Source: Aureobasidium sp. EXF-3400 (taxonomy: Eukaryota > Ascomycota > Dothideomycetes > Dothideales > Saccotheciaceae). From it: a stretch of DNA of 59,341 nucleotides. Each line of letters begins with the position of its first letter. Positions within the stretch are counted from its first letter, which is position 1. The notes beneath the pieces are model-generated. The model saw only the letters and a program-made list of their open reading frames with translations, made no database searches and was not told the DNA's origin. The position numbers were made by a program, and so were the translations under genes. The DNA lies in NCBI GenBank assembly GCA_024195585.1, contig SWBL01000322.1:1-59341 (forward strand), in the 5' to 3' direction. This document shows positions 23,520 through 35,882 of the stretch, in pieces.

Positions 23520-26500
23520 CTAGTTCTCCTTTCTCAATGGGTGAGGACGCTGCACCGAAGGGCTGCCCTGGCGGCTCACTGGTTCGCGAGTGCCGGCACG
23601 AGGGCTGCGAGGTATACTACTAGCTCTGGTGCCAACGCGACCACGAGGCTCGCGCAAACGAGCATTCTCCTCGCTCATTCTCTGCATCGTTCCTTCCCTT
23701 TCCTTGACGACGGTGCGCAGCTGCTTGACTGTGTCTTGGTACTTCTTGATCAGAGCGTCGTTGTTGATTGCCTTCAGTCTGGCTCGCTCTCCGGAAGCCT
23801 TGACCTCGAGCTCTTCAACCTTCTTTGCATAGTCAGCGTTCGCGGCTGCCAGCACGGTGTTTTCGTTCGAGCGGTCTTGATACTGGCTGCGCAAGTAGTC
23901 GAGCTGCTCTTCGAGCATCTTGGTACGCTTGACTTGGCCCTCTGTCTCGGTCACAGCAGCGAGAGCCTCTGACTTGCTCTTCTCAATCTCTGCACGCTCA
24001 GGAACTGAGTGGTTGAGCAAAGCGGCATTAGCAACCTCCAACTGCTTCTTCAGATCCAGAACATCGTCGCGCAGCGAAAAGTTCTTGGCTCTCAGATCGA
24101 TGTTCGAAGCGCTGAGTCTCTCCTCTCTCTGGACAGCCTCGTTACGCTCCTTCTGGGCCTTAACCATCTGTGCGCGCTGCTCTTCACAGTTGAATTGGAG
24201 TCTCTCCATAGCCTGATTGAGCTCGCGAATCTGTACGCGAGCGTTGTTGAGTTCGATAAGGGTGGCGGCATGCTGGGAGGCAGCCACGGAATCGCTAACG
24301 TGCGAGTTGGTTGGAATGGTGCCAGGTGCGAGGTGCATGTCGGCCGCGTTGATGGTCAGCGGAAGCGATTCATCGACGCGGAGTCTCTTTGCTAGAGTGA
24401 CTTCATTGTCATTGTCTTGTTCCAGCGAGCGTTTGTTAGAGCTACTGTTGTCGACCATGAGTTCGTCCTCCGATGACTGGCCTCGACCCTCGATCAGTTG
24501 TAACGACGGAAGACCGTAAAAAGTCCAATCAGCCTCAGCTGGGTTTAGCATCCAAGATACTATGTCGGACGCCTTGCGCTCAAAGTCGGTGTCGGTGCCA
24601 CCGCTTTGCCAGCCAGCGTTCAGTCTCTCGTTGGTAACGGTGCTGACGAGAACGTGGAGGCGCTGTGCTTCAGACATGCCAGTAGAAGGGAGGCAATGCT
24701 CTGCATGTTCAATGGAAAGAGGAATGACAAGGGAGATTGTAGGCACCAGAGTGTCGCGAGAAAACATCTTCTGAGTACGTGTAATCACGTCCTTAGGCGT
24801 GGTTCCGTCGATGGCAACAATCAAGTCCATATCCAGTGATGTTGTGTCGATGGAGTCGACGCTAGTCAAAATGATGGTTGCAGTTGATTCCTGGTTGATG
24901 ACGTTGTTTTGGCCATCAATCACATTGTACATGATGTTGATGCCTTGCAAAAAGCTTTGAAGGATGGCAGCAAGCCTACCGGGGTCAACAAGCAATGCGA
25001 CATGAAGATTGTGACCCTTGGCTGAATCCAGAAGACTCTTCATGAATTTGAACTTCGAACTCATCGTCGCATCCCAATCTGCTTGAAGAGATTGAGTCGT
25101 TTGAGAAGACGCAGATGTGTCGGCGTTATTGAGGTCGACATGATTGACGATGTAATGAAGCTGGCGAATGAAATCGCGAGCATCTTTAGCAAGTTGAGAA
25201 CTGGCTGGCAAAATCCCGTGCAGAGTAAACTTCTCAACGAAGGCCTTGTAAGTATCGAAGGAACACTTGTAGTGGTCTCTTTGTAAGGGTTGGAACTCTA
25301 GCGACACCAAGTGCTGGTTGTCCGAATCCGTGTCAATGTCAAGCATGGTAAGATCCTGTGAGACGTAAGGACGCGAGGTCTCAGTGTTAATTTGTGGGCC
25401 TTGTCCAGGCAGAAGAGTCTCGTAGCGTTCAGATTCACCGTTATTCTGAGCTGTCTCTTCAGGGGGTTCTTCGACGGGAGGAACAGTAGAGGGTGAACGA
25501 GCTTCACGATCGGTAATGGCCGGCGACATGAGTCTAGCTGGAACAGCAGATGCAGGCTTGGGCGAGTGCATGTCGAGGACTGGTGCAGCGACTCTGGAAG
25601 GAGTGCTGATAACAGCACGAGCGGCAGCAGCTCTCTCGGCAGCGGCTCTCTCAGCAGCGATAGCTTCCTCTCTGGCCTCAGCATCACGTCTAGCCTGATT
25701 GGTAGCCCGCATTTCCCTGACTCGGGTTCCAAACGGCACTCTCTTTGGAGTACCGTCCGGATTCAGCTCGAGAGTCATGTTGGCGCTTGGGGTGTGCTGA
25801 CGACTGAGATCTGAGAGGCTCCTGATGGGCGAAGGAGCCGAATCACCGATGGTGTTAGGCAGGTTTGATGGCAGAGACGCGACGGGGCTTGATGGGATTG
25901 ACACTGCGAGAACGCGTTGCGCAGGTGCAATCTGAGTGTTGAAGCCAAGAGATGATGGTGTTCCCTCCTCAGCAGAACTCTGGACAAAATCGAGTGTCGG
26001 GCGTTGCTGGGTGGGTGGTTGTTGAAAGGAGACCTGTTGCGCGGCTTGTTCCACGTGACTTTGCTGGGTTACTTGTGGCTGAACAGACACAGTGTTCTGA
26101 CCAGATTCCTGATTGATTACAGCAGAACGGGATGGCGATGGCAATCGCTCAACTGGAGCCTCGTTTTGTGATGGTAAGTCTGATGAAGATTGGTTTTGAG
26201 GTTGTGATTGCAACTCCGATTGTGATTGAGTGGATTTATCGGCAGCCTCCGTGGGTGGTGCAGATGAGGTCGAACTTGAACGCGCAGCGCCTAAAGATGC
26301 CGGCGATGGTGAACGTGTAGAAACGTGATGAATAATACCTGGAGCGACAGGACTTGATGCTGCTTCTCCACCGGTATCCTTTCTTGTTGTTAGTTCAAGT
26401 GGTGGCTCGCTTTCAGTTGCAGGTGCAGCGACGTTCGGCTGTGGGGCATCCTCAGGTTTCTGTAAAGGAAGGTCAGCCGAGCCAATCAACGCGCGTCAAG

Positions 26501-28116
26501 TCGCGTCCCAGACGCGACACAGATCGATTAGATAACAAGGTAGCATAACAGAATAGTGATGGATGGATAGATGGGTGGTCGGTGTGTCTTACCTGTGCAA
26601 TACTGCTCTCAGGAACAGGCAGATCCTGGATAACCATCTGTTCGACAACTCCAAGCTCTACAACAATCTGACTCTCTGTAGTGGCATCTTCAATGTTCTC
26701 CATCTGGTCATCGGTAGGCTGTTCAGCTTGAGTACGCTGCTCTGATATATGAACGCTGCTGCCGTCAAGATAACTCTGTGAGTCAGAGATGACAGCGTCG
26801 GGTCCGAAGCGGCGTATCAACAAATTCGGGATCGTGTGAACCCCAGACGAGCTGTTGAACTTGGTATTGTTGAAGGACGAGCCAGATGGTTCGTACAGCG
26901 AGTTCTTCGCAGAGAGACTGGAAGCAGCAGCAGCGTCGATCATGGACTGGGAATCTGTGAGTTCCTCCATGACAGTTTGTTCTTCAGCACGAGGGAGCTC
27001 TGGTTGTGTGCCTCTGACAATTTGCGACGAGCGGAAGTCACTAACACCCTCGTCAAACTCCGGCGAGGGCTGTCGAACGGGCGATTGTCTCGGCGAGGGC
27101 GACCGCTTTCGTGCGGACCTCACTTCACGCTGTAGTTGCGCGGCAGCTGCATCGAAGATCTCGCTGTCTTCGATCTCAGTGGTGCCAACAGATACTGTAA
27201 CAACTGGAGTCACAGGAATTGGTGCGACACTACCCGGAATAGGATACTTTCTGGGCCTGCCTCTCTTCTTAGGAGTTGCAACGCGATGAACTTCCTTACG
27301 AGCGAGTTGGGCTTCCTCGGACGAGTCGGGAACGACCATCCTTCTGCGCTTCATCTGAGTCCTGATAGGGACGTCGGAGTCGTCATCAGATGAGATATCG
27401 ACGACCTCTGAGCTGTTGACATTGCGCTTGCGTTTGAGGCCTGTGGAAGGACCTGGCTTCGCGATCTTGCCGAGATGTAACTTCACAGATTGATGTTCCG
27501 AGTCTTCATCATCGTCGTCCTGCTCTTTCTCCTTTGGGTCGACTTCGATAACCGGGTTTGACTTTCTAGGTCGACCACGGCCTCGTTTGGCAAGTGGAGG
27601 AGCGTCCTCGTCCTCTTCTGGCTGTACAATCGAGACCTCGGATTTGCGTGGTCTTCCAGGCTTCCTCTTCAAAGGCTCGGAGACCTTTGCTGTAGGTGTG
27701 TCGATCTCGACAACAGGTTTCTGCTTTCCGAAACTGAGCTTGAGCGAAGGCTTCGACTTAGATCCAGAGCCAGAAGCCGTGTTGGTTGTCGCATGTCTCT
27801 TCTCACTTCCAGGCTCTTCGTCGTCATCGTTGTCGAGTTGTACAAGCTCGCGGGCAGTGGTGCTCTTCCTCTTCTTCTTTCTCTCCTCGGCCAATTGCTT
27901 CTGTTTCTTCTCTTCCTCCCATTCCTGGATTGCCTCTCCAGTAACGAAATTCTTAGGCTCCCAGGAAGGCGGATACTTTGTCGAGCCAATGTCCTCCCAA
28001 TCAACCAGGTACTTGGTCTTGTTCTCATCCAAAATACCACGGACGGAATAATAGGGCTCCTCAGGTTCCTCGGGCTCGTCGCTCATCTGGCGAGACTTGC
28101 GCTTCGAAGGCCCCAT
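23520..28116 (-). CDS. Chromodomain, AT-hook and HDA2/3-domain heterochromatin protein (CDP-2-like)
   Basis: Probable subunit of a class II histone deacetylase complex at heterochromatin, comparable to Neurospora CDP-2 in the HP1-CDP-2-HDA-1-CHAP complex. Exon 1 (28116-26593) and exon 2 (26459-23520) flank a 133-nt intron and give 1487 residues. Seen in order: chromodomain about 22-68 (YYSVRGILDENKTKYLVDWE, then SWEPKNF); a Lys-rich stretch; three AT-hooks with the GRP core at 154-156, 181-183 and 286-288; long Ser/Gln/Pro-rich disordered sequence; an HDA2/3-like domain about 890-1150 (SLEFQPLQRDHYKCSF, LLVDPGRLAAILQSFLQGIN); and a C-terminal coiled coil about 1230-1440. Exon 1 read alone would seem to end with a spurious tail past 26593. 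The CDP-2 orthology is inference from domain order. Confidence 0.8.
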
Positions 28117-29413
28117 AGTGGCATATCCTTTGTCGCTCGAAGCCTGCGAGGGGTCTATCGACCAAAGACTGTCAGCTTTCTCAAGGCATACTTTTTCGTG
28201 TCACCCGCGTGCAGAGCAGTTGTTACTGAAGAAGACGCGACGGATGTGGGGAAGCTTGGTGCAAAGTAAATTGGGGAACGCGTGCGGCGCTTTCCGAATG
28301 GGGGTGTGAGTACCTACCTGATATATATCGAAGAAGATGTCCTTCTAAAGGAAGATCTTTGGTCAAGATGGCTTAAGACTCAATGTTGGAGTGAGTTATA
28401 AGGAGGTAAGGATGATCTGGGTAAAGGTAAGTCCTCAATGCGTCGAGTGGGAGTAGTGACATCGCTATGCCCTCGCATTTGAGGCCATGTTGATGCGGTA
28501 TGCGACAGCGTATAAGGTGAGTGAGAAAAGGAAAAGGAAAAGGATAATGACTTACATCGAATAGGTGAGCGAGAGGGACAGTGTCGTCGATAGACCAACC
28601 TCTGCGATGGCAAGCGTGGGTGATGCGCTTTTCTGACGCCTCGACTGAGAAACGCAGGAAAAGTCCTTTATACCGCCAACGCGATGGTAACAAGGGTTGT
28701 TAGGGTAAATCGGGCTTGACGCAGGAAGACGAACTATTCAGTCAACTATCTTCCTGCTATAGGAACAGATAGCGTCGAAGGAGGTGGTGGTAAAAGAACT
28801 GAAGAAAACGTCCGGGTGATAGGTCCGGCAACGCGACTTGGTCAAAAAGTTGGCGCACTAGCCACGAAAGTCGGCGGGGCGACGTGGTGCGCACAGAGCA
28901 AGATGAATGTGAACGCAAACGACGCTTTCACGACCGATTATGATGTTATGAATGTGGCAGGAAGGTATATGGCTGTCACTGAACGGTTCAGTGGAGACAT
29001 CTGTAACAACAGCCGTTGAAAGCAAGAGGGGGAGATAGAAAGCAACACAGGCACACATAAGTACTAGGCTATTGAAAGCAAGAGGATGATATAGAGTAAC
29101 AGATGGATATATAGGAAGTATCAGTCTGCATACATGGGAGGGTACTTGAAGAAAGAGCAAGAGTACCTAGCCTGGATGCAGATACGAGAGGCATACATAT
29201 CACAGACTGCACCAGTTTCAACAAGAGTTGATGTAATTTATCTTCATTCGTACCAATCTCTTCATCTAGAAGGCCAAAGTTCATCTTCGTTCCAAGCATT
29301 AGGAAAGCAACAACACCCTAAGTGTGTCACTCCTCGTCTGTTTCAACATGCAACCAGGCATGTACTGCTTGACTTTTTTCGTAACATCATAGAAGCAGTG
29401 TCGCGTGACCTGC
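28117..29413. other. 1.3-kb upstream region of the chromodomain gene
   Basis: No convincing gene. A 106-codon minus-strand frame (28373-28693) has no recognisable domain and may lie in the 5' leader. Simple repeats are present: three GAAAAG units at 28525-28542, and a diverged direct repeat listed separately. Confidence 0.45.
29015..29100. repeat. Pair of ~31-bp diverged direct repeats
   Basis: GTTGAAAGCAAGAGG.. at 29015-29046 recurs as ATTGAAAGCAAGAGG.. at 29071-29100. The first 15 bases are identical except for the first one, then mixed purine-rich similarity follows. This looks like a local duplication with about 25 bases between the units. Confidence 0.55.
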
Positions 29414-30388
29414 TTATTTGTTCTCGCCTTTGTCGAATCTCTCCTTTCTCTCGGCCTCACGCTTTCTCTCGTGCTCGCGGACGAGCTCTGGGGGGCTGTC
29501 CTCGATGAGATCACTGCTGTCGTTGAGACCGGACCACTTGGGGAGACCGTCGGGGATGTCCATGACACGCTGGCCATAGAACATGTGGCATCTGGATAGG
29601 AAATTAGTATGATGATCAGGAACATAAGTTCAGAAAATTGCATACCTGGGCTTGAAGTTTGCCTTGTCCTCGTCGTTCTTGAGGTGGACCAAGCTGGGGA
29701 AGAGCAGGATCATGTTTCTACCCTCGTCCATGATGGGACTGTGGCAGAACGAGCAGCGAACCTTGCAGGGAAGCTTGTGCTCAATCGACTTGGAGCTGGG
29801 ATCGTACCATTCGAGGTCATGGTGTCCGTTAGAGAAGTTGATATCCTCCTTGTGGAAGATGGCGGCCCATTGGAAAGGTGCGGCTAAGAATGTACGTCAG
29901 TAGTGGTCTTAGATTGTGTGAAGATACAACAACATACCATGCTGGGTCTGGCAAGTGGTGCAATGGCAAAGCTTAGAGTCAAGAGGCTCCTCTCTGCTCA
30001 GCTGGTACTTGACCTTGCCGCAGTGGCAGCTGGCCTCGTATCTAGCCTTGAAGGTCTCGTTGTTCTCGTGGATCTTGTAGGGAGCGCGCTTCTGCCAATC
30101 CTCGACAGGCTTCTCGGGCTGCTCGCCTCTTGCTTCTCTGGCGTCCATTTCTTGCTTTTCGTCCTGGAAACTGCTTGAGAAACGGATGGATTGTCTGGCG
30201 ACGGTCTGTGTAATACGCGGGGTTGAAATGCGGGTGAAGAGAGGTGTGGAGATTCTGGTGTGATGAGACGCTGTTTGGAAGCCGACTCTTGACAATGTCT
30301 TTAGAGGAAGGAAGGAAAAGGGTCTTGCGGACATTGAAGGAATTGAAGTTAGATAAAGGGATGCAGGGAACAAACGACAGCTGCTCAT
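29414..30388 (-). CDS. GFA-domain protein, probably mitochondrial
   Basis: Member of the GFA/CENP-V family of zinc-binding proteins, named after glutathione-dependent formaldehyde-activating enzyme. The substrate is unknown. Three exons (30388-29938, 29883-29646, 29591-29414) separated by two 54-nt introns give 288 residues. The zinc ligands appear in usual order: CHCGKVKY, then CHCTTCQ, then CSFCHSP after the first intron. The N-terminus is rich in Arg, Ser and Thr with almost no acidic residues (for example MSARPFSFLPLKTLSRVG from the second in-frame Met), which suggests a mitochondrial presequence. Either Met could start translation. The C-terminus is a charged Glu/Arg/Lys tail. Formaldehyde metabolism should not be assumed, because many GFA proteins act on other substrates. 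Confidence 0.85.
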
Positions 30389-30860
30389 CGTCGAATGCTG
30401 CTGTTCTTTTTGTTTCCAATGACACGCGATGCTCGTGATGTCATGATTGTCCCGTGCTTAAGGTAATGACAGCTTCTTACGACGGAACGGGTTTTGCTAC
30501 CAAACTTGTGGGGTTCCTTATACAGCATTCAGTATCCGCCTTGAGCACACATTGTGATTGACACCACTGTGCTTTGGAGACAGGGACGTCTCAGTTGGAC
30601 TTATCACCTATCAGAAGCCGCAATTGACCTTGCTAGCGACAGCCACTGCTTCCAGACCGGAGCAAATCAGCTGTAGAAGCATCCTGACTGCATGAACGAC
30701 TTCGTCAATGCGCTGTATAAGAAAGTCCGATGCGTTTGCTATCGAATCCTGACCAAACGAACTGTGGAGATATTTGAGGGGCACGATCGAGGATGATATT
30801 ACTAGTGTCCGATGATGAGGCTCAAGATCTACGCTTTTTCAGCCTCCTTCCTCCAATGCA
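30389..30860. other. Intergenic region between two minus-strand genes
   Basis: 472 bases between the start of the GFA gene and the stop of the 5-phosphatase gene. No gene or obvious structured element is seen. Confidence 0.5.
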
Positions 30861-33800
30861 TTATCCCCTCAACAGATTCAAGGCTTCTTTTCGGGGGAGT
30901 CCCAGGATGTTTGTCAGATAGTCCAGCCTGTCAAGCACACGTTAGCTTTCATTGATGCCCACGCGATCATCTCAAATGACAACTCACTTGGCTTCGCCAG
31001 CGATCCGTGAACTGTACTTTTCAAACTCCTTCTCTCGTCGGCTCCACGCCGCTGCTCGCCGATGTTCATCGACCTTCTTGATGCGGATCTTCAATCGTGC
31101 GCTGACTGGCCGATGGTCGCTGACTCTGACCTCCCATCGCCTGTAGTCTTCGCATTTGACCCTGCCCAGGCCTTTGTAGAGTACTCTGTCGCACCATGCG
31201 GGAGCTCGCTTCTTCTCGCTGGTGTCATAGTCGTCAGTACCAACGTTATATTTATACGTTGGGGCGAACGTGATGGGCCTCTCTTGGAACACGCGTAGTC
31301 TAAACGCTGGGTTCTTCCTGCGAGATAGCAGAAGTTGATCGCGTTCGAGCAACTTTGCCAGATTCCTATCATTGACAGCGCGCACGACCGTGTCTCGCGG
31401 CATCGCGTCAATACGGTAGTTGAGATCTCCATTGAGGATACAAATCTCATGGTCCAAGATCATGCTGCCATCACCACCACCTACGAAGGTGCCCGCAGTG
31501 TTGCTCACAGCTGCTACCGGAAGACATTCAGCCTCGAGAATTGCAGCAATGTCGTTATTACGGTGAAGCGTCTGGGTCTGGCCTGCAGCAAGATGGCAAT
31601 TTACCAAGCATACTGAACTGTCATCCAGGATCATGCGGATAATCAGAGCGCCCTTCAACAATGGTCAGAATATGTGAAAATGATTATGGTTCTCAAGACT
31701 TACCTTGTTTCCATGCAAACCGCCCATACCTCGTTTGACTTCTGCGGTATGCACCTGCTTGATACGGGCTCGAAGTGCCGTCTTGACGAACACACAGCTG
31801 AACAGACCGACCATGCTTGACGTGTGTAAAAGGGTGTATCCTTGGTTAGCTGGCATGAAGTCCTCAATACATCTAGTAAGATGATCTCGCCAGGCTCTGT
31901 ATTGATGCGACATGTGCTCTTGTTCTGTTGGATCCTTCTTTCTACTCTTGAAAAAGCTCTCTGTACAGGTTGTCAGTGATTGTTGCTGGAGCAGAGCACA
32001 CCGAGGTATACTTACTAGCTGTGACTTTCTTGTTCTCCAGGTCTACCAACTCTTGGAAGCCGAAGATAAGAATGTCCGGAGGAGTATGCGAAGAAAAGTA
32101 GTCTTTGAAGAAGGCGGCATCTCTCTCATTACCCTTTAGATGGTTAGGCTTCACAGCGCCAGCGTTCCATGTAAGCACTCCAGCCGTAACCTCCTCAAAG
32201 GCGCAGAACTCGTTGTCGTTCTGTTGCATCTTGGTCTCGAGCCAGTCTTCGTGAAGCATACCATCCCAAAGTCTGATGGTATTATCAAGGCCAAGACTCA
32301 CAACCTGCAGGCGATTATCCATCTTCCAGATACTCTGCGTGTCTGTGATAATGCTACAGATTGGATTGTCGTGTGCCACCCAGTCTTTGACGACTCGCCA
32401 CGGCGTTGTAGATGTGTCGTATACGAATATAGTACCCGCAGTGTAGCCAGCCCAGAGATAGTCTCCTGCTCCTGCTAGAGAGCTGATCTTGTACGGACTT
32501 ACGCTAAACACACCGAGGCACTTGAAATCGCGATGTTGAAAGACAGAAACTTTTCCATCAGCATGTCCAAAGTAGACCAAGTCCGGTTTACTGGGGATGA
32601 TAGCTCCAGCAGTAATGTCACCTGCGCCATCGACCGACAAAGGCTTCTGCAAGACATTGAAAGCAGCTTCCGTGGGTGCACTCGGTTTGAAGACCCTGAT
32701 TTCTTTACCTGCAGCAAGCCAGAGGTAACCGCCAACAATGACTGAACACGAGTGCCCCCGAATAGCCCTAAAGGTTGTTGGTACAGTGTCCAGGCTAGGC
32801 ATACCTGCGGAACGAGGCGACCAAACATTGAGCTTGCCATCGTCGTCCAAAGACCATAGTTCGGAAGCATGGCGGAAAATTCTGATGATTTCTCGTCGAG
32901 GATGTGCATTGGACTTGGTGTAGACAACCGACTGACTAGGAATGTCGACTTCATGGATCTCACCTATATTTGTACCGAGCCAGAGTCGGCGCCCTTCATG
33001 CTCTGCGTCGGCTGTTGGCGCAAAAGCCAGTGCAGTGACCTTGACATTATCACCATGGGACAGCGTCAGGCATGACTCGCCAGTGCGCAGGTTCCACACA
33101 CGCGTAATGTAGCCCGTTGTGCACACCAAATCTCCACATACTGCAAAGGTGCGAGTATCATATCCTGTGTGAATCTCCCAAGGACGGGTTCTGAAACGTG
33201 GAGGACGCCTGTTTGCTTGCGATGCGTCCGGAAAGTCCTGAGGGTTGCCACCAGGGTAATTTACAGGGGGATCCTCAACATCGTCGGCGTGATATGTCAA
33301 CTGAGGAGTAGACGGAATACTTCTGATCTCTTCGCGACGAGTGTCTACCGAGCGACGTGGCGCTGGAATAGCAGGAGGCGGCGGCTTGCTACTCGAAGGA
33401 GTGGCAGTGGGCGTTGCCGAGTGCCTTCTATCGAAACCTTGTGACAACGCAGAAGCAGATGTTTGAAGTGGCGGCGGCTGACCACGGCGCGGAGGTGGCA
33501 TCATGCTGCTGTCCGTGAAAGCACTCGGGCGGCGCGGGAGATCCAAGGATTGACGGGCGGGGATTTTGTTGTTGAAGCGAGTGGGACTGGTGCGTCCAGA
33601 GTGTAGTTCGCGTTCGGGACGAGGAGGCAGTACCGGCGTATCCTCTTCTTCAGTACCGTCTTGGGCTGGAACCTTAGCTCTTTGGGGGATCATCTGGAGG
33701 CGAGAGGGATGGAAAGAATTCGAATCGTATGAGCGGCTCAGCGGCTTGGGAGATGGATTCCGAGGTTGCACAGGAGCAGGCCGAGAGGCCACCACACCAG

Positions 33801-34590
33801 CGAAATAGCCATGTGAAACAGATTGGTTTCTGGGTTTCGAGTCCAGGGGTATAGTGGGAACGACTTGTTCAACACGCGGAGTCGACTCGGAACTGCTTGG
33901 AGGAGTGCCAAAAGGCGAAATTTGACTGTTTCCGGTCCTGGTCGCATTGATTGGTGCTAGACTTTCGACACTCGCAGAAGTCAGACCGCCGATTTTGGGC
34001 TTGCCGGCACGATTTACAGGCGGCGGGGCTCCAAAGTTGGGACTCTTCGGCCTTGAGTCGCCATTTGACTGAGTGCGACTCTCGGCCAACGCTTCGTTGA
34101 CTTGTGAAGCCTGCAGGAAAGCTGACATACGAGCCTCTAACGCAGGTGTTGTGACCCGACTTGGAGTGCGGAAATGACGGACAGAACCTGCCGGAGAAGC
34201 ATTCGTGGAACCTGGAGTAGACAAGGTCGAAGCAGGAGGAGACTTTGAGGGAGTTGCGTTGGTAACGCGGACATTAAGGCTTTTAGGTGGTGAGGCAGGT
34301 GATTGTATGCTGACAGAGGGAGGAGAGTGACGAGGAGTCAAGGGGTATGCTGTAGACACCGGCCGCGGTTTGGGCGGCGGAGGCTTCGCTTTCTTCAGTC
34401 CTTGGGGAGTCTTGTCGGGCACAGCATCTGCGCACAGGAGCGGGCGTGGAAGATCAAGAGATCTGCGCAGATTGGACGACGGCGTGGGTACAGGTGGTGG
34501 TTGGGTAGTGGTCAGGTTCTCGAAGCGCGAGCGCAGCGACGACACAGGCTTGATGGACGATTCGTCCTTGACCTGGTCGTCGTTGGCCAT
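30861..34590 (-). CDS. WD40-containing inositol polyphosphate 5-phosphatase
   Basis: Predicted to remove the 5-phosphate from inositol phosphates or phosphoinositides. Four exons (34590-32016, 31960-31704, 31652-30988, 30927-30861) with introns of 51-60 nt give 1187 residues. The first ~440 residues are Pro/Ser-rich and disordered with proline motifs that could bind SH3 domains. A WD40-like propeller follows (about 440-800; for example VWNLRTGESCLTLSHGDNVK, IRLWDGMLHEDW). The catalytic domain carries all family motifs: NCHLAAGQ from N962, GDLNYRID at 1019-1026, PAWCDRVL at 1095-1102 and SDHRPV at 1122-1127. It lacks the SAC1 domain of synaptojanin-type yeast enzymes, so it is not Inp51/52/53. 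The propeller probably decides membrane or partner targeting (inference). Confidence 0.9.
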
Positions 34591-35173
34591 GGCGGCCGGG
34601 CTGGTGATGGATCAATGTCGTCGCGGGTTGTGGTTATCCAACGAGGCAGTAGGTGTGGTCGTGCCGAGTGTGCGCGCAGTCGTCTTGTGATGCGGCGGTC
34701 GCGGGCTTGGGCGGAGCGAACGGCGTGTATGCAAGAGGTATGCGCGTCAGGAGATGGACAGACGGAGAAGGCTAGGAGCGCGTCGCAAGAGGATAAGGCG
34801 ACAGGAGTGGGAGGTAAGCAGGCGACAGGGGCGTGTATGGATATGTCGGGTGTAGGTTGGCCAGGTGGCAGGCTTCAATGTCGCAAGCACCAACTGCCTC
34901 TCGTTCTCGTCAGTCGGAATTCGTAACCGTCGGTATGCGCAAGCCGCTTGTTCTTGCCCTGCCTGCGCTGCATGAGCTTATTGGCCGCAGCTGCTCTCCC
35001 CAGATCCGCAAACGCCTTCCGAGCATCCGTGCCCTGACATGCCGAAAAGCTTATTATATTTATGTGACACGCGCCCGACTGACTCCTCCGACGCTGTGTC
35101 TGTACTCAATTGTCTCATCCGCGACTTTGTGCTATTTTACCCTTGCACTCTACATCTCTTCTATCGCTTCATC
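34591..35173. promoter_or_regulatory. Shared divergent promoter, 5-phosphatase / CHY zinc-finger gene
   Basis: 583 bases between two divergent starts. A TATA-like ATTATATTTATG lies at about 35053, some 120 bases before the CHY gene ATG. The minus-strand side is GC-rich with CGGCGG-like runs. No protein gene is recognised. Confidence 0.4.
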
Positions 35174-35653
35174 ATGTGGCAAGTCTAGTCCTGTGTATGT
35201 TTCTATCCCCGTCTAACATGCCACAGCAAACACGTCCTCAACGCACAAGTCTCAATCCGCTCTCCTTGCTGCAAGTCCCGCCAAACCACCTCCGTCTCGC
35301 CGCAATACGGTCACTAATACAGCGCAACAACAGGCCGCAAATGGTTCGATTGCGCAGAATGCCACGCCGAGTCTGAAACACACGACCTCAAGCCCACCCT
35401 CGAAATGGTCTTTGCATGCAAAAAGTGCAAAAAGGCTTTCCGCAAGGACGTTCAGGAGTTTGAAGAGAGCGACGAGTACTGCCCACACTGCGACAACCAC
35501 TTTATGCTTGAAGCAAAGACGCCACATGCCAGACTACAGGTCGAGAGTGAGGATGTCAGAAAGGACAATCGTTTCGTCAAGGATGACCGTAAGCGTGAGG
35601 AAGAGCAGCAGACCATCTGGAACTTGAAGGAGGCCAGTGAGAGACTGGGTTAG
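35174..35653 (+). CDS. HOT13: CHY zinc-finger protein, Hot13-like
   Basis: Related to yeast Hot13, which helps keep small Tim proteins and Mia40 zinc-free in the mitochondrial intermembrane space. Three exons, 35174-35178 (only five coding bases, ATGTG), 35227-35270 and 35334-35653, give 122 residues; yeast Hot13 is 116. The joined protein begins MCKHVLNAQVSIRSPCCRKW and continues through FDCAECHAE, FACKKCKKAF and EYCPHCDNH, the complete CHY set of Cys/His ligands. Both introns start with GCAAGT, not GT, and end in CAG, with CTAAC and CTAAT branch-like sites. No GT donor restores the conserved MCKH or SPCCRKW joins. The open frame from 35405 alone would miss the first half of the zinc domain. 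Confidence 0.88.
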
Positions 35654-35882
35654 TCCGCGCATACTGCCTGCCTTTCGCCGTCGATCGGACCACTGTCAAA
35701 ACTTGGAACATCGCATATATCACTCGGCCGGACCATCGAGTCGGAATAGAAGAACGAATTCACGAATCACAAAACATCAGTCATGCATTAAATCTTGTCA
35801 TTGCCTTTGCCTTCATAATGCAGCCATGATATCTTGATTTGCCCTAAACGCCAATGCTCATGTTCCTGAATGCAAGTCATAT

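Noticed and set aside
28373..28693. 106-codon minus-strand frame upstream of the chromodomain gene
   Set aside because: Interrupted by simple GAAAAG repeats and without similarity to any family I know.
30042..30425. Alternative 127-codon frame over the GFA gene
   Set aside because: Out of frame with the CHCGKVKY and CHCTTCQ zinc motifs.
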